Assembly: GCA_963756895.1 (NCBI GenBank)
Contig: CAVWPI010000007.1
Location: 682,001 to 746,000, forward strand
Origin: DASUAS01 sp963756895
Lineage (GTDB): Bacteria; Actinomycetota; Acidimicrobiia; IMCC26256; DASPTH01
Direction: 5' to 3'
DNA length: 64,000 nucleotides
Shown here piece by piece: positions 1-8,392 of this stretch (its first letter is position 1; each line of letters starts with the position of its first letter). The notes beneath the pieces were generated by a model that worked only from the letters and a program-made list of their open reading frames with translations, was not told the origin of the DNA and did no database searches. The translations under genes and the position numbers were made by a program.

Positions 1-1178
1 TGAGCTCGGTGATGGGCCCCACTGACGTGGTCGCCCGCTTCGGCGGCGACGAATTCACGATCCTCTGCCGCGAGGTGTCGAGCGAGGAGACCGTCGAGCT
101 GATCGCGGAGCGGATCGCGCAGGCCATCGCCCGTCCCGTCGCGCTCATGGAAGGCGAGGTGTTCGTCACCGCGAGCATCGGCATCGCCCTCTCCGGCAAC
201 GACGGCGACACGCCCGAGACGCTGGTGCGCAACGCCGACGCCGCCATGTACCGCGCCAAGGAGCGTGGCCGCGACCGCGCCGAGCTGTTCGACGCCAGCG
301 AGCACCACCGCGCCGTCGACGATCTGCGCACCGGCAACGAACTGCACCGCGCCATCGAGCGGGGTGAGCTGCGCGTGCACTACCAACCGATGATCGACCT
401 CGCCTCCGGCACGCTGTTCGGCTTCGAGGCGCTGATCCGTTGGGAGCACCCCGAGCGCGGGCTGGTGCCACCGATGGAGTTCGTGCCGCTCGCCGAGGAG
501 ACCGGACTCATCGTGCCCCTCGGCGTGTGGGCGCTCGAGCAGGCGTGCCAGCAGGCGGTGCGCTGGCACGACGCGTCGCCCGAAGGACCGCCACTGTCGA
601 TGAGCGTGAACCTCTCGCCGCGCCAGTTGGCCGAGCCGGCCTTGCCCAACGACGTGGCGCGCGTGCTCCACGACACCGGCATCCAGCCGTCGGCGCTCTG
701 GCTCGAGATCACCGAGAGCACGCTCATGCGCGACGCGGAATCGGCGCTCAGCGCGCTCGGCGCGCTCCAAGCGCTCGGCCTGCACCTCGCGGTCGACGAC
801 TTCGGCACGGGCTACTCGTCGCTCGCCTACCTCGAACGGCTCCCCGTCGAAGCGCTGAAGATCGATCGCTCGTTCACCAACGGCGTGGGCATCCGCAAGG
901 ACAGCACCGCGATCGTCGGCGCGGTCGTCGGGCTCGCCCGCGCCCTGCGGCTGTCGACGGTGGCCGAAGGAATCGAGACCCGCGAGCAGTTCCAGCACCT
1001 GCGGGCGATGGGGTGCGAAGTGGGTCAGGGCTTCCTGTTCGGGCCGGCGCGGTCGCCCGAGGTGTTCGGTGCCGACCCGCGCCGCGCGTTCGACCGGCCC
1101 CGCCGGGCGGCAGCGCCGCAGCCTGCGAACCAAGACCGCCACCACTCTCCGGATCTGAGGGCAAGCGCTCCGACTTGA
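1..1178 (+). CDS. GGDEF-EAL cyclic-di-GMP protein, 5' end cut by the window
   Basis: The open frame enters from the left edge, so the N-terminus, including the first half of the GGDEF domain, is outside the window. The active-site loop RFGGDEF is intact about 10 residues into the visible part, so diguanylate cyclase activity is possible. A full EAL domain follows (roughly visible residues 110-345) with FEALIRW, the ITES glutamate, DDFGTGYSS and KIDRSF, the metal and catalytic positions of c-di-GMP phosphodiesterases. The final 40 residues are a basic, Pro/Ala-rich tail. Both activities look preserved in sequence; which dominates cannot be told. Upstream sensory domains are not visible. Confidence 0.9.
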   Translation, partial: SSVMGPTDVVARFGGDEFTILCREVSSEETVELIAERIAQAIARPVALMEGEVFVTASIGIALSGNDGDTPETLVRNADAAMYRAKERGRDRAELFDASEHHRAVDDLRTGNELHRAIERGELRVHYQPMIDLASGTLFGFEALIRWEHPERGLVPPMEFVPLAEETGLIVPLGVWALEQACQQAVRWHDASPEGPPLSMSVNLSPRQLAEPALPNDVARVLHDTGIQPSALWLEITESTLMRDAESALSALGALQALGLHLAVDDFGTGYSSLAYLERLPVEALKIDRSFTNGVGIRKDSTAIVGAVVGLARALRLSTVAEGIETREQFQHLRAMGCEVGQGFLFGPARSPEVFGADPRRAFDRPRRAAAPQPANQDRHHSPDLRASAPT

Positions 1179-1204
1179 CGGATTCGCGGCTTTTCTGCTA
1201 CTCT
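1175..1204 (+). promoter_or_regulatory. Probable sigma-70-type promoter for the 1309 gene
   Basis: TTGACG (1175-1180) and TACTCT (1199-1204) are separated by 18 bases. The -35 overlaps the stop codon of the GGDEF-EAL gene. The downstream gene also has a good Shine-Dalgarno (GGAGGA) just before its ATG, so this transcript would have a leader of about 100 bases. Confidence 0.5.
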
Positions 1205-1308
1205 TCGCACTCACACGTGGTCCGACGGGATCCGTTGCCCCGCTTCCCCGCACGTTCCCGGCCCCCGGCACCAGACCGGCGGCGCCGGCAGGCTCGCGGA
1301 GGAAGCCC

Positions 1309-1914
1309 ATGCCCGCCACGCTGGTGATCAAGCCCTGGCACGACCCGGTCGTCGACACGCTCGGCCACGACCCCCGGTCACGCTACGTCGAGCAGTTCTG
1401 GCTCCCGACGCTGGGGCCCACCGCCCTCCTCCTGCTCCGCCACCTGGCCGACCGGTTCGACCGCGACCCCGAGGGTGTCGAGCTCACCGTGGTCGACACG
1501 TCGCACGCCCTCGGCCTCGGCCAGCGGGAAGGGAGCGCGTCCCCCATCGTGCGCACGCTGCGACGCCTCACGCAGTTCGACCTCGCGTGCGAAGACCCAA
1601 TGTCCGACACCGTCGCGGTGCGTCGCAACGTCCCACCGGTGAACATCCGTCACCTCCGACGGCTCCCGCGCGACCTGCAGCGCGCGCACGCCGAGTGGGC
1701 GGAGCAGCAGCTCGCCGAGGCTCCACTCGCCGAGGCCCGTCGACGCGCGCGCCGGATCGCGTTCACACTGCTCGAGCAGGGCGACGATCCCGACCACGTG
1801 GAGCGCGCGCTGCACGCCATCGGCTTCCATCCCGCGTTGTGCCACGAGAGCTCGCAGTGGGCGTACCAACGCCACCGCGAGGCGCTCGACCACGCGCAGG
1901 GCGTCGCGTCGTAG
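1309..1914 (+). CDS. Conserved hypothetical protein, 201 aa
   Basis: The ATG start has GGAGGA seven bases upstream. The protein is soluble, with no signal peptide or membrane segment. I do not recognise a named domain. The N-terminal half (about residues 25-100) reads like a winged-helix fold: LLLLRHLADRF, then a region LGLGQREGSASPIVRTLRRL resembling a recognition helix and its follow-on. The C-terminal half is helical and Arg/Ala-rich. Possible DNA-binding role is inference only. It has its own promoter and ends just before a strong bidirectional terminator. Confidence 0.7.
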   Translation: MPATLVIKPWHDPVVDTLGHDPRSRYVEQFWLPTLGPTALLLLRHLADRFDRDPEGVELTVVDTSHALGLGQREGSASPIVRTLRRLTQFDLACEDPMSDTVAVRRNVPPVNIRHLRRLPRDLQRAHAEWAEQQLAEAPLAEARRRARRIAFTLLEQGDDPDHVERALHAIGFHPALCHESSQWAYQRHREALDHAQGVAS

Positions 1915-1968
1915 CGACTCCCTCCCCCGATCGCGGTTCGAGCTCGCCCCCGTGCTCGCGGCCGCACC

Positions 1969-2004
1969 GAGCGGCGCGCCCCTCGTCCCCTGGGCGCGCC
2001 GCTC
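1969..2004. terminator. Bidirectional hairpin terminator between convergent genes
   Basis: A perfect 13-bp inverted repeat (1969-1981 pairs with 1992-2004) with a 10-base loop lies between the 1309 gene and the reverse-strand membrane gene ending at 2017. No U-tract follows, as is usual for GC-rich actinobacteria. Confidence 0.7.
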
Positions 2005-2016
2005 GCGCGCGCACGG

Positions 2017-3273
2017 CTACTCCAGCTCCGCGCACGAGACCGTGATGTCGAAGGGGTACGGCACCACGTCGAGCGTCACCTCGTTCGCGCCGGCTCGACA
2101 CGCCTGGCGACCGAGCAGCACCGACGTCTTCCACGGCGGCCCCTCCGACCGGGGCGTCGACCCCCGGAACCCGGCGACGCTCGTGACCACGAACCACACG
2201 ACGATCACCACGACGACGGCACGCACGACCCGGGTGACCGGCACGCTGGAGACGAGGAGCACCAGTCCGGCCGTCAACAGCCAGATCGACAACGACGAGT
2301 AGCGGGCGCCGAACGAGTGGTACTCGGTGCCGATGCGCATCCCGACCGAACCTCGGATCCACAGCTCGCCGCCGTAGAGCAGCACCGCGTAGGCGACGGC
2401 GACGAGCCCCAGCACGCGCGGTTCGCCCCGCCCCCGCACGGCGAGCGCGATCAGCCAGCCGGCGGTCACGCCAACCGCGATCACGGCGAGACCCCACCCG
2501 ATCGCCGACCAGGCGTCGCCCACCCACTGCTCGCCGACGAGCATCGATGCGAGCACCCGGATCGAGAAGATCCCGGGGAGGTCGGTCGCCCGGCTCGGCG
2601 CCGTCGCCACCTCGGGCGCGGTGACGATCACGATGCCCTGGATCGCGCATCCCACGCCGAACGCGACCGCGACGATGCGGTACGGGCCCGGGCGCCGCCA
2701 TGCCAGCACCGCGGCGAGCGGGAGGAACACGAGCGCCAGGCTGCTCGAGCACGCGGCCAGCACCGCGACCAGCGACGCGCCGACCGCGCCGGCGACGTGG
2801 CGCGGTCGGTACACCAGCGCCCACCAACCCGCGTAGACCACCGCCCACATCGTGTTGACGCCGTTCGCCACCTGCTCGAGCAACATGGCGGGGAGCACGA
2901 CGACCTGCAGCGCGAGTACGACGCGGAGCACGCGCGACGTGACCAGGTGCTCGGAGAAGTACCAGACCGCGGCGGCCATCAGGCTGGTGAGGGCCGCGCC
3001 ACCGACGGCGTAGAAGATGGCGACGTCGTCGAGCCGCACGACGTGAGCGCCGAGACCGAACATGCGCCCGGTCAGCTGGAGGTAGCCCGCCTGCTGCTCG
3101 AACAGGTCGCCCAGGCCGTTCGTGCCGTTGAAGAAGTACTTGCCGTCCTCGGCCCAGACGGTGTCCCACGAATGGACGCCCGTCTGACGGAAGAGCTGCG
3201 CGATCGTCAGCACCGCCACCGCAGCCGCGACGCAACCCGCTTCGACCACACGATGCTTCCGAGTGGCCGGCAC
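2017..3273 (-). CDS. Polytopic membrane protein, GT-C-like, 418 aa
   Basis: GTG start at 3273. About ten hydrophobic helices are visible. After the first helix comes an acidic extracytoplasmic stretch, DTVWAEDGKYFFNG, followed by HVVRLDD; this layout (acidic motif in the first outer loop) is typical of GT-C-type lipid-linked sugar transferases. No catalytic assignment is possible from sequence alone. The C-terminus is a short periplasmic tail with two cysteines (CRAG, VSCAELE) that might pair. It is divergent from the sirtuin gene with a 49-base gap. A general membrane-protein role is secure; glycosyltransferase is inference. Confidence 0.6.
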   Translation of the reverse strand: MPATRKHRVVEAGCVAAAVAVLTIAQLFRQTGVHSWDTVWAEDGKYFFNGTNGLGDLFEQQAGYLQLTGRMFGLGAHVVRLDDVAIFYAVGGAALTSLMAAAVWYFSEHLVTSRVLRVVLALQVVVLPAMLLEQVANGVNTMWAVVYAGWWALVYRPRHVAGAVGASLVAVLAACSSSLALVFLPLAAVLAWRRPGPYRIVAVAFGVGCAIQGIVIVTAPEVATAPSRATDLPGIFSIRVLASMLVGEQWVGDAWSAIGWGLAVIAVGVTAGWLIALAVRGRGEPRVLGLVAVAYAVLLYGGELWIRGSVGMRIGTEYHSFGARYSSLSIWLLTAGLVLLVSSVPVTRVVRAVVVVIVVWFVVTSVAGFRGSTPRSEGPPWKTSVLLGRQACRAGANEVTLDVVPYPFDITVSCAELE

Positions 3274-3285
3274 CGACGAAGCCTA

Positions 3286-3314
3286 TTGAACGTCACCTCG
3301 CCCCGATCGATACC
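3286..3314 (+). promoter_or_regulatory. Promoter of the sirtuin gene, leaderless
   Basis: TTGAAC (3286-3291), 17-base spacer, GATACC (3309-3314). The ATG is only 8 bases after the -10, so transcription would start at or next to the start codon; no Shine-Dalgarno is present. Confidence 0.55.
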
Positions 3315-3322
3315 GTGCACGC

Positions 3323-4084
3323 ATGGCCGACGCCGAGCAGCTCGATCGCCTCGCGGCGCGCCTGCGCGAGGCCGATCAGATCGTGGTGCTCACCGGCGCG
3401 GGCATCTCGACCGAGTCGGGCATCCCCGACTTCCGCGGCCCGCAGGGGATCTGGACCAAGGACCCGCAGGCGGAGCGCAAGGCAAACATCCAGCACTACG
3501 TGCAGGATGCCGACCATCGCCGCGACGTGTGGCGCAACCGGGCCGGCAGCGAGCTGTTCGCGGGCGAACCCAATGCCGGCCACCTCGCGCTCGCGGAGCT
3601 CGAGCGCAGGGCCGACGTCCACACGCTGGTGACGCAGAACGTCGACGGCCTGCACCAGGCCGCGGGCTCGTCGCCGGCGATCGTCATCGAGATCCACGGC
3701 ACCGTGCACGAGGCCAAGTGCCTGCAGTGCGGTTGGCGCGGCCCGATGGACGACACGCTCGCGCGCGTGCTCGCCGGCGAGGAGGACCCGGCGTGCCTGC
3801 AGTGCGGCGGGATGCTGAAGTCGGCGACCATCTCGTTCGGGGAGAACCTCGTCGCCGAGGACCTCGTGCGCGCGCAGCGCGCCGCCGACGGTGCCGACCT
3901 CTTCCTCGCGGTCGGCACCTCGCTCGGCGTCTACCCGGCGGCCGCGCTCCCCGAGCATGCGCTGCGGGCCGGTGCCACGCTGGCGATCCTGAACGGCGAG
4001 CCCACCCCGTTCGACGGGGTCGCCGAGTTCGTGTTCCGGGACCGCCTGGGCGAGCTGCTCCCGGCCCTGGTCGAGCGGGTCTAG
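3323..4084 (+). CDS. cobB: Sir2-family NAD-dependent protein deacylase
   Basis: A 253-aa class III sirtuin. Visible motifs in order: GAGIS with GIPDFRG (NAD binding), TQNVDGLH, the catalytic histidine His125 in IEIHG, four zinc cysteines in two CxxC pairs (CLQCG ... CLQCG), then FGEN and GTSLGVYPAA. It removes acyl groups from lysines, consuming NAD and giving nicotinamide and O-acyl-ADP-ribose. The two residues that define desuccinylases (Y and R of the YxxR motif) are not evident, so deacetylation is the likelier activity. Full length; starts with an apparently leaderless ATG. Confidence 0.93.
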   Translation: MADAEQLDRLAARLREADQIVVLTGAGISTESGIPDFRGPQGIWTKDPQAERKANIQHYVQDADHRRDVWRNRAGSELFAGEPNAGHLALAELERRADVHTLVTQNVDGLHQAAGSSPAIVIEIHGTVHEAKCLQCGWRGPMDDTLARVLAGEEDPACLQCGGMLKSATISFGENLVAEDLVRAQRAADGADLFLAVGTSLGVYPAAALPEHALRAGATLAILNGEPTPFDGVAEFVFRDRLGELLPALVERV

Positions 4085-4111
4085 CGAGCGGTCGGGCCCG
4101 GTCGGACCCGG

Positions 4112-4140
4112 TTGGGAATACCCGACCATCGCGGTAGCAT
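4112..4140 (+). promoter_or_regulatory. Promoter of the rhodanese-ThiF gene
   Basis: TTGGGA (4112-4117), 17-base spacer, TAGCAT (4135-4140). A purine-rich Shine-Dalgarno (GAGGAGAG) lies just before the ATG at 4170. Confidence 0.5.
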
Positions 4141-4169
4141 TTACCAGTTCGACGAGGAGAGAGCACGAG

Positions 4170-5354
4170 ATGCCCAGCTACCGCGACCTGCTGCGCGACG
4201 CCAAGTCCCGCATCACCGAGATCCAGCCCGAGGACGCCGAGACCCGCCTCGGCGACGCCACCTTCCTCGACGTCCGCGAGCAGGACGAGCACGACCAGGG
4301 GACGATCCCCGGGTCGGTGTTCATCCCGCGCGGTCACCTCGAGAGCCAGGCCGAGACCAAGCTCACCGACCGCGACCAACCGATCGTCATCTACTGCGCG
4401 GGCGGCAACCGCTCGGCGTTCGCCGCCGAGACCCTGGAGCAGCTCGGCTTCACCGACGTGGTCTCGATGGCCGGTGGCTTCGGGCGCTGGAAGAACGAGG
4501 GTCGTCCGTGGATCACGCCCCAGGCCCTCACCGCCGAGCAACGCGAGCGCTACGGACGCCACCTCCTGCTTCCCGAGGTCGGTGAGGAGGGCCAGCAGAA
4601 GCTGCTCGGGAGCCGAGTCCTGCTCCTCGGCGCCGGCGGCCTCGGCTCACCGGCCGCGCTCTACCTCGCCGCCGCGGGCGTGGGCACGATCGGCATCATC
4701 GACATGGACGTCGTCGACGCGTCGAACCTGCAGCGTCAGATCCTGCACAACATGGACCGCATCGGCGAGCGCAAGGTCGACTCGGCGAAGAAGACGCTCA
4801 CGCTGCTCAACCCCGACGTCGACGTCGTCACCTACGACGTCCGCCTCGGCGCCGACAACGTGCTCGACATCATCGACGGCTACGACGTGATCGTCGACGG
4901 CACCGACAACTTCCCCACCCGCTACCTCGTGAACGACGCGTCGTTGCTCAAGCGCATCCCCGTCGTGCACGGCTCGATCTTCCGGTTCGAGGGTCAGGTG
5001 TCGGTGTTCCAGCCCTACGTGGGCCCGTGCTACCGCTGCCTCCTGCCCGAGCCGCCACCGCCCGAGCTCGCCCCGAGCTGCGCCGAGGCCGGCGTGCTCG
5101 GCGTGCTGCCCGGCATCGTCGGATCGATCCAGGCGCTCGAGGCGATCAAGCTCCTCCTCGACCTCGGCGACCCACTCGTCGGCCGCCTGCTCGCCTACGA
5201 CGCACTGGAGACGTCGTTCCGCGCGTTCAAGGTGCGACGAGACCCGAACTGCCCGGCGTGCGGGCCGCACGCAGCACCCATCGTCATCGCCGAGTACGAC
5301 GAGCAGTGCCTGCCCCACGCCGTCCTCGCCGACGGCAGCGTCCTCACGCACTGA
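4170..5354 (+). CDS. moeB: Rhodanese-ThiF/MoeB fusion adenylyltransferase
   Basis: A 394-aa protein with an N-terminal rhodanese domain (about 15-112; active-site loop YCAGGNR with the sulfur-carrying Cys) and a ThiF/MoeB E1-like domain (about 120-370; GAGGLGS nucleotide loop, SNLQRQ, DGTDNFPTRY, zinc pairs CYRC and CPAC, catalytic-region SCAEAG). It would adenylate the C-terminal Gly-Gly of a sulfur-carrier protein (MoaD, ThiS or CysO type) and could supply the sulfur itself. Actinobacterial MoeZ proteins of similar length carry the rhodanese at the C-terminus; here the order is swapped. No carrier-protein gene is adjacent, so the partner is unknown. Confidence 0.88.
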   Translation: MPSYRDLLRDAKSRITEIQPEDAETRLGDATFLDVREQDEHDQGTIPGSVFIPRGHLESQAETKLTDRDQPIVIYCAGGNRSAFAAETLEQLGFTDVVSMAGGFGRWKNEGRPWITPQALTAEQRERYGRHLLLPEVGEEGQQKLLGSRVLLLGAGGLGSPAALYLAAAGVGTIGIIDMDVVDASNLQRQILHNMDRIGERKVDSAKKTLTLLNPDVDVVTYDVRLGADNVLDIIDGYDVIVDGTDNFPTRYLVNDASLLKRIPVVHGSIFRFEGQVSVFQPYVGPCYRCLLPEPPPPELAPSCAEAGVLGVLPGIVGSIQALEAIKLLLDLGDPLVGRLLAYDALETSFRAFKVRRDPNCPACGPHAAPIVIAEYDEQCLPHAVLADGSVLTH

Positions 5355-5377
5355 CCGATCGGGTTCGCCCTCGCCTC

Positions 5378-5428
5378 CGTTTTGGCGCCGCTGGACGGCG
5401 TATGTCGCCGTCGAGGGGGGCCAAAACG
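5378..5428. terminator. Nested hairpin terminator between convergent genes
   Basis: Outer arms CGTTTTGGC (5378-5386) and GCCAAAACG (5420-5428) enclose a second hairpin, GACGGCG (5394-5400) with CGCCGTC (5406-5412). It lies between the rhodanese-ThiF gene and the WYL regulator, which converge here. Confidence 0.65.
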
Positions 5429-5436
5429 CTAGGGAG

Positions 5437-6405
5437 CTAGGTGTACTCGGCCGTGAGGCGGGCGACGAGCTCGCCGACGCGGGCCGCCAGCGACGGAGGT
5501 TCGACCACGGCGACGGCGTGGTGGGCGGCGAGCCAGGTGACGACGCGCAGCAACGCGTCGTCGTTGCCGCCCTCGATGCGTACGCGACACCTGCCGTCGT
5601 CGCGCTCGTCGATCTGCGTCTCGCCCCAGTGGAGCGCGCTGCGCACGGTGTCGGCAGGCGCGTCGACGTCGAGCACCGCCCACGCGGGCTGCGGCATCGA
5701 CCGGATCGACTGGGCGACGAACGCGGCGGCGTCACCGCCGGGTCAGCGCGCGCACCCCGCATCGTCCACCCGCGAGCCCGCACGCTCGAGCCGGTCGAGG
5801 CGGAACGTGCGCCAGTCGTCGCGGCGGACGTCCCACGCGACGAGGTACCAACGCCGACCGGTCGAGACGAGTTGGTACGGATCCACCAACCGGCTCGAGT
5901 CGTCACCGTCGCGTCGCCGGTAGTCGAACCGGACCTGTTCGCGGTCGCGACACGCGAGCGCGAGCACCGCGAGCGCTTCGGCGTCGACGACCGGCCCGCC
6001 GTCGGACCACTGCAACGACGCCACGTTGGTGTGCACCGCGAGCACGCGCCGACGCAAGCGGTCGGGTAGGACCTGCTCGAGCTTCGCCAGCACGCGGAGC
6101 GCGATGTCCTCCATGCCGTCGATCGACGCGCTCGCCGCCGACCGCAGCCCCACCGCGATGGCGACGGCCTCGTCGTCGTCGAGCAGGAGGGGCGGGAGGT
6201 GGGCGCCGGCCGCGAGCCGGTAGCCACCGCCGGAGCCGGGGGTGGCGTCGACGGGGTAGCCGAGCGAGCGCAGCCGGTCGACGTCGCGGCGCAGGGTGCG
6301 GGCGCTCACGCCGAGGCGGCCGGTGAGCTCCTCGCCGGGCCAGAACCGGTGGGTCTGCAGCAGCGAGAGCAGCAGGAGGGCGCGCTCGGTGGGATCGGCA
6401 CTCAC
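5437..6405 (-). CDS. HTH-WYL transcriptional regulator (apparent double frameshift)
   Basis: Residues 1-60 form a winged-helix HTH (LTGRLGVSARTLRRDVDRL), then a WYL domain (GRRWYLVAWD ... RTFRLDRL) and a C-terminal extension beginning PGGDAAAF. The frame carries a TGA at 5743-5745, but the conserved text VRARGW is read in another frame between about 5787 and 5742, so two compensating single-base indels are likelier than a real stop. Reconstructed length is about 322 aa, normal for the family. WYL domains bind nucleic acids or small ligands and act as effectors. It is divergent from the ABC exporter at 6518, its most likely target. Confidence 0.8.
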
Positions 6406-6504
6406 CCGGACACCCCGGAACGATGAGTTCGCGGCGTTGCCGCGGTCGTGTCCATGGAGCGATGTTCGCGCGAGTTGCGGTCAGGATCTGGCCGCAGTGA
6501 TCCG

Positions 6505-6517
6505 TAGGTTGATCTCC
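6505..6517 (+). promoter_or_regulatory. -10 element of the ABC exporter, leaderless
   Basis: TAGGTT (6505-6510) is followed by seven bases and then ATG at 6518, the spacing expected for a leaderless transcript. No Shine-Dalgarno is visible. It lies in the 112-base divergent region shared with the WYL regulator. Confidence 0.5.
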
Positions 6518-7537
6518 ATGCAGACGATGACGCACAACACCCGAGCGAGGACCCCCGTGCCCCCTGACGACAGCAGTCCCGCCATCACCGCCACCGGACT
6601 CACCCGCACCTTCGGGGAGGTCACCGCGGTCGACGCCCTCGACCTCACCATCCATCGCGGTGAGATCTACGGCCTGCTCGGTCCCAACGGTGCCGGCAAG
6701 TCGACCACGGTCAAGATGCTCTGCACCCTGCTCTCGCCGACCGGCGGGAAGGCCGAGGTGGCCGGCTTCGACATCGCCGCCCGCCCGAAGGACGTCCGGC
6801 TCCGGATCGGCGTGGCGTTGCAGGACGTCGCCCTCGACCCCAAGCAGACCGGCATCGAGCTGCTCCGACTCCAGGGCCAGCTCTACGGGCTCCGCCACGA
6901 CGAGATCGACCAGCGGCTCGGCGAGCTGCGCACGCTCGTCGACCTCGGCGACGCGCTCGACCGCCGCATCGCCACCTACTCCGGCGGCATGCGTCGACGC
7001 CTCGACCTCGCTGCGGCGCTGGTGCACAACCCCGAGGTGCTCTTCCTCGACGAGCCCACCACCGGGCTCGACCCGATCAGCCGGGCCAGCGTGTGGCAGG
7101 AGGTGCGACGCCTGAACGACGAGCTCGGCATGACCATCCTCCTCACGACGCAGTACCTGGAGGAGGCCGACGAGCTCGCCGACCGCGTCGGCATCGTCGA
7201 CAACGGTCACCTCGTCGCCGAGGGCACGCCCACCGACCTCAAGCACTCGATCGGCACCGACGTCGTGTTCGCCTGCATCGAAGGCGACGCCGACACCGCC
7301 AAGGCCGCGCTCGAGGGCGTGTACGGCGTGCTCAAGGTCGAAGGTCGCGACCACGAGCTCACCATCAGCGTCGACGACGGATCGTCCGCCATCGGACCGA
7401 TCGCCATCGCGCTCCACGACGCCTCGGTGCGGGTCCGCGATCTCACGTTGCGCACGCCCACGCTCGACGACGTGTTCCTCGAGCTCACCGGCGCCCACTT
7501 CGCCACCGACGCCACGTCCGGGGAGGACCACGCATGA
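6518..7537 (+). CDS. ABC transporter ATP-binding protein, DrrA-like
   Basis: A 339-aa ATPase with Walker A GPNGAGKST, Q-loop VALQDVALD, signature YSGGMRRRLD, Walker B VLFLDEPTTGLD and H-region (TTQYLEEADELAD). The C-terminal 100 residues match the DrrA-type accessory domain of antibiotic and lipid exporters. It would energise export by the permease encoded directly downstream, with which its stop codon overlaps (ATGA). Start chosen at 6518 because of the -10 spacing; a second ATG lies three codons on. Daunorubicin-type resistance is a family label, not a substrate prediction. Confidence 0.9.
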   Translation: MQTMTHNTRARTPVPPDDSSPAITATGLTRTFGEVTAVDALDLTIHRGEIYGLLGPNGAGKSTTVKMLCTLLSPTGGKAEVAGFDIAARPKDVRLRIGVALQDVALDPKQTGIELLRLQGQLYGLRHDEIDQRLGELRTLVDLGDALDRRIATYSGGMRRRLDLAAALVHNPEVLFLDEPTTGLDPISRASVWQEVRRLNDELGMTILLTTQYLEEADELADRVGIVDNGHLVAEGTPTDLKHSIGTDVVFACIEGDADTAKAALEGVYGVLKVEGRDHELTISVDDGSSAIGPIAIALHDASVRVRDLTLRTPTLDDVFLELTGAHFATDATSGEDHA

Positions 7538-8362
7538 CCACCGCCGACGTCACCATCGACACCCCCCGCATCCCCGAGTCCGTGGTGCGGGCCCGACCCG
7601 CCGGCGCGCTGCACGACGTGTTCTCGATCGCCGGCCGGGCACTGCGCGCGGTGCCGCGCGACCTCGAGGCGATCGTGCCGCCGGTGTTCATCGCGGTGTT
7701 CTTCTTCATCGTGAACATCGGGACCCTGGAGAACCTCACCCAGAACAACATCCAGGGCTTCGACTACACCGCATTCGAGATGGCCACCGCGGTGCTGCTC
7801 GGCGTCACCGGCGTGTCCCGAGCGCAGGCGCTGGTCGTCGACGTGCAGAGCGGCTACTTCGACCGGCTGCTGCTCACGCCGGTGCGGCGCAGCGCGATCC
7901 TCGTGGGCCACATGGTCGCCGACGTGACCGTCTCGTCGATCCTCTGCGTCCCGATCCTGGCCCTCGCGTTCGCGCTCGGCATCGACTTCCAGACCGGCGC
8001 GCTCGGTGTCCTGATGTTCATCGTCATCGCCGCGCTGTGGAGCCTCAGCTTCGCCGGCTTCGGCTACGCGATCGCGCTCGAAGACGGGGAACCCGGCCGC
8101 GGTGAACTCGAGCTTCCTGCTGTTCTTCCCGTTCCTGTTCCTCACGTCGTCGTACGTCCCCCGCGACCAGCTGAGCGGCTGGCTCGACACCGTGGCGGGC
8201 TGGAACCCGGTCACCTACCTGCTCGAGGGCATGCGCTCCCTCGCCCTCGCCGGCTGGCGCTGGGACGACCTGGGCAAGGCGTTCGTGGCCGTGTTCGTGG
8301 TGTTCCTCATCAGCTTCGGCCTGTGCTTCGCGGCGCTGCGCTCGCGGGTGAACCAACGCTGA
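7534..8362 (+). CDS. ABC-2 type permease, DrrB-like (frameshift near 8080)
   Basis: Start ATG overlaps the ATPase stop. Six hydrophobic segments are visible, as in ABC-2 permeases, with the conserved LLLTPVRRSAILVGH region in the first cytoplasmic loop and a C-terminal LTSSYVPRDQLSGWL ... NPVTYLLEGMR block typical of DrrB. One extra base near 8080 (CTCGAAG where CTC AAG is expected) moves the frame; removing it gives a continuous protein of 275 aa. Works with the ATPase at 6518 as a heteromeric exporter. Confidence 0.85.
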
Positions 8363-8392
8363 CCGCCACTGCGGGCCTGGTCACCTGACCCG

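Noticed and set aside
1763..3235. Long reverse ORF over the membrane protein
   Set aside because: It is the +1 shadow of the 418-aa membrane protein; Arg/Gly-rich with no domains.
5742..5746. In-frame TGA in the WYL regulator read as selenocysteine
   Set aside because: No SECIS-like structure is evident and the neighbouring conserved residues are found in another frame, so indels explain the stop better.
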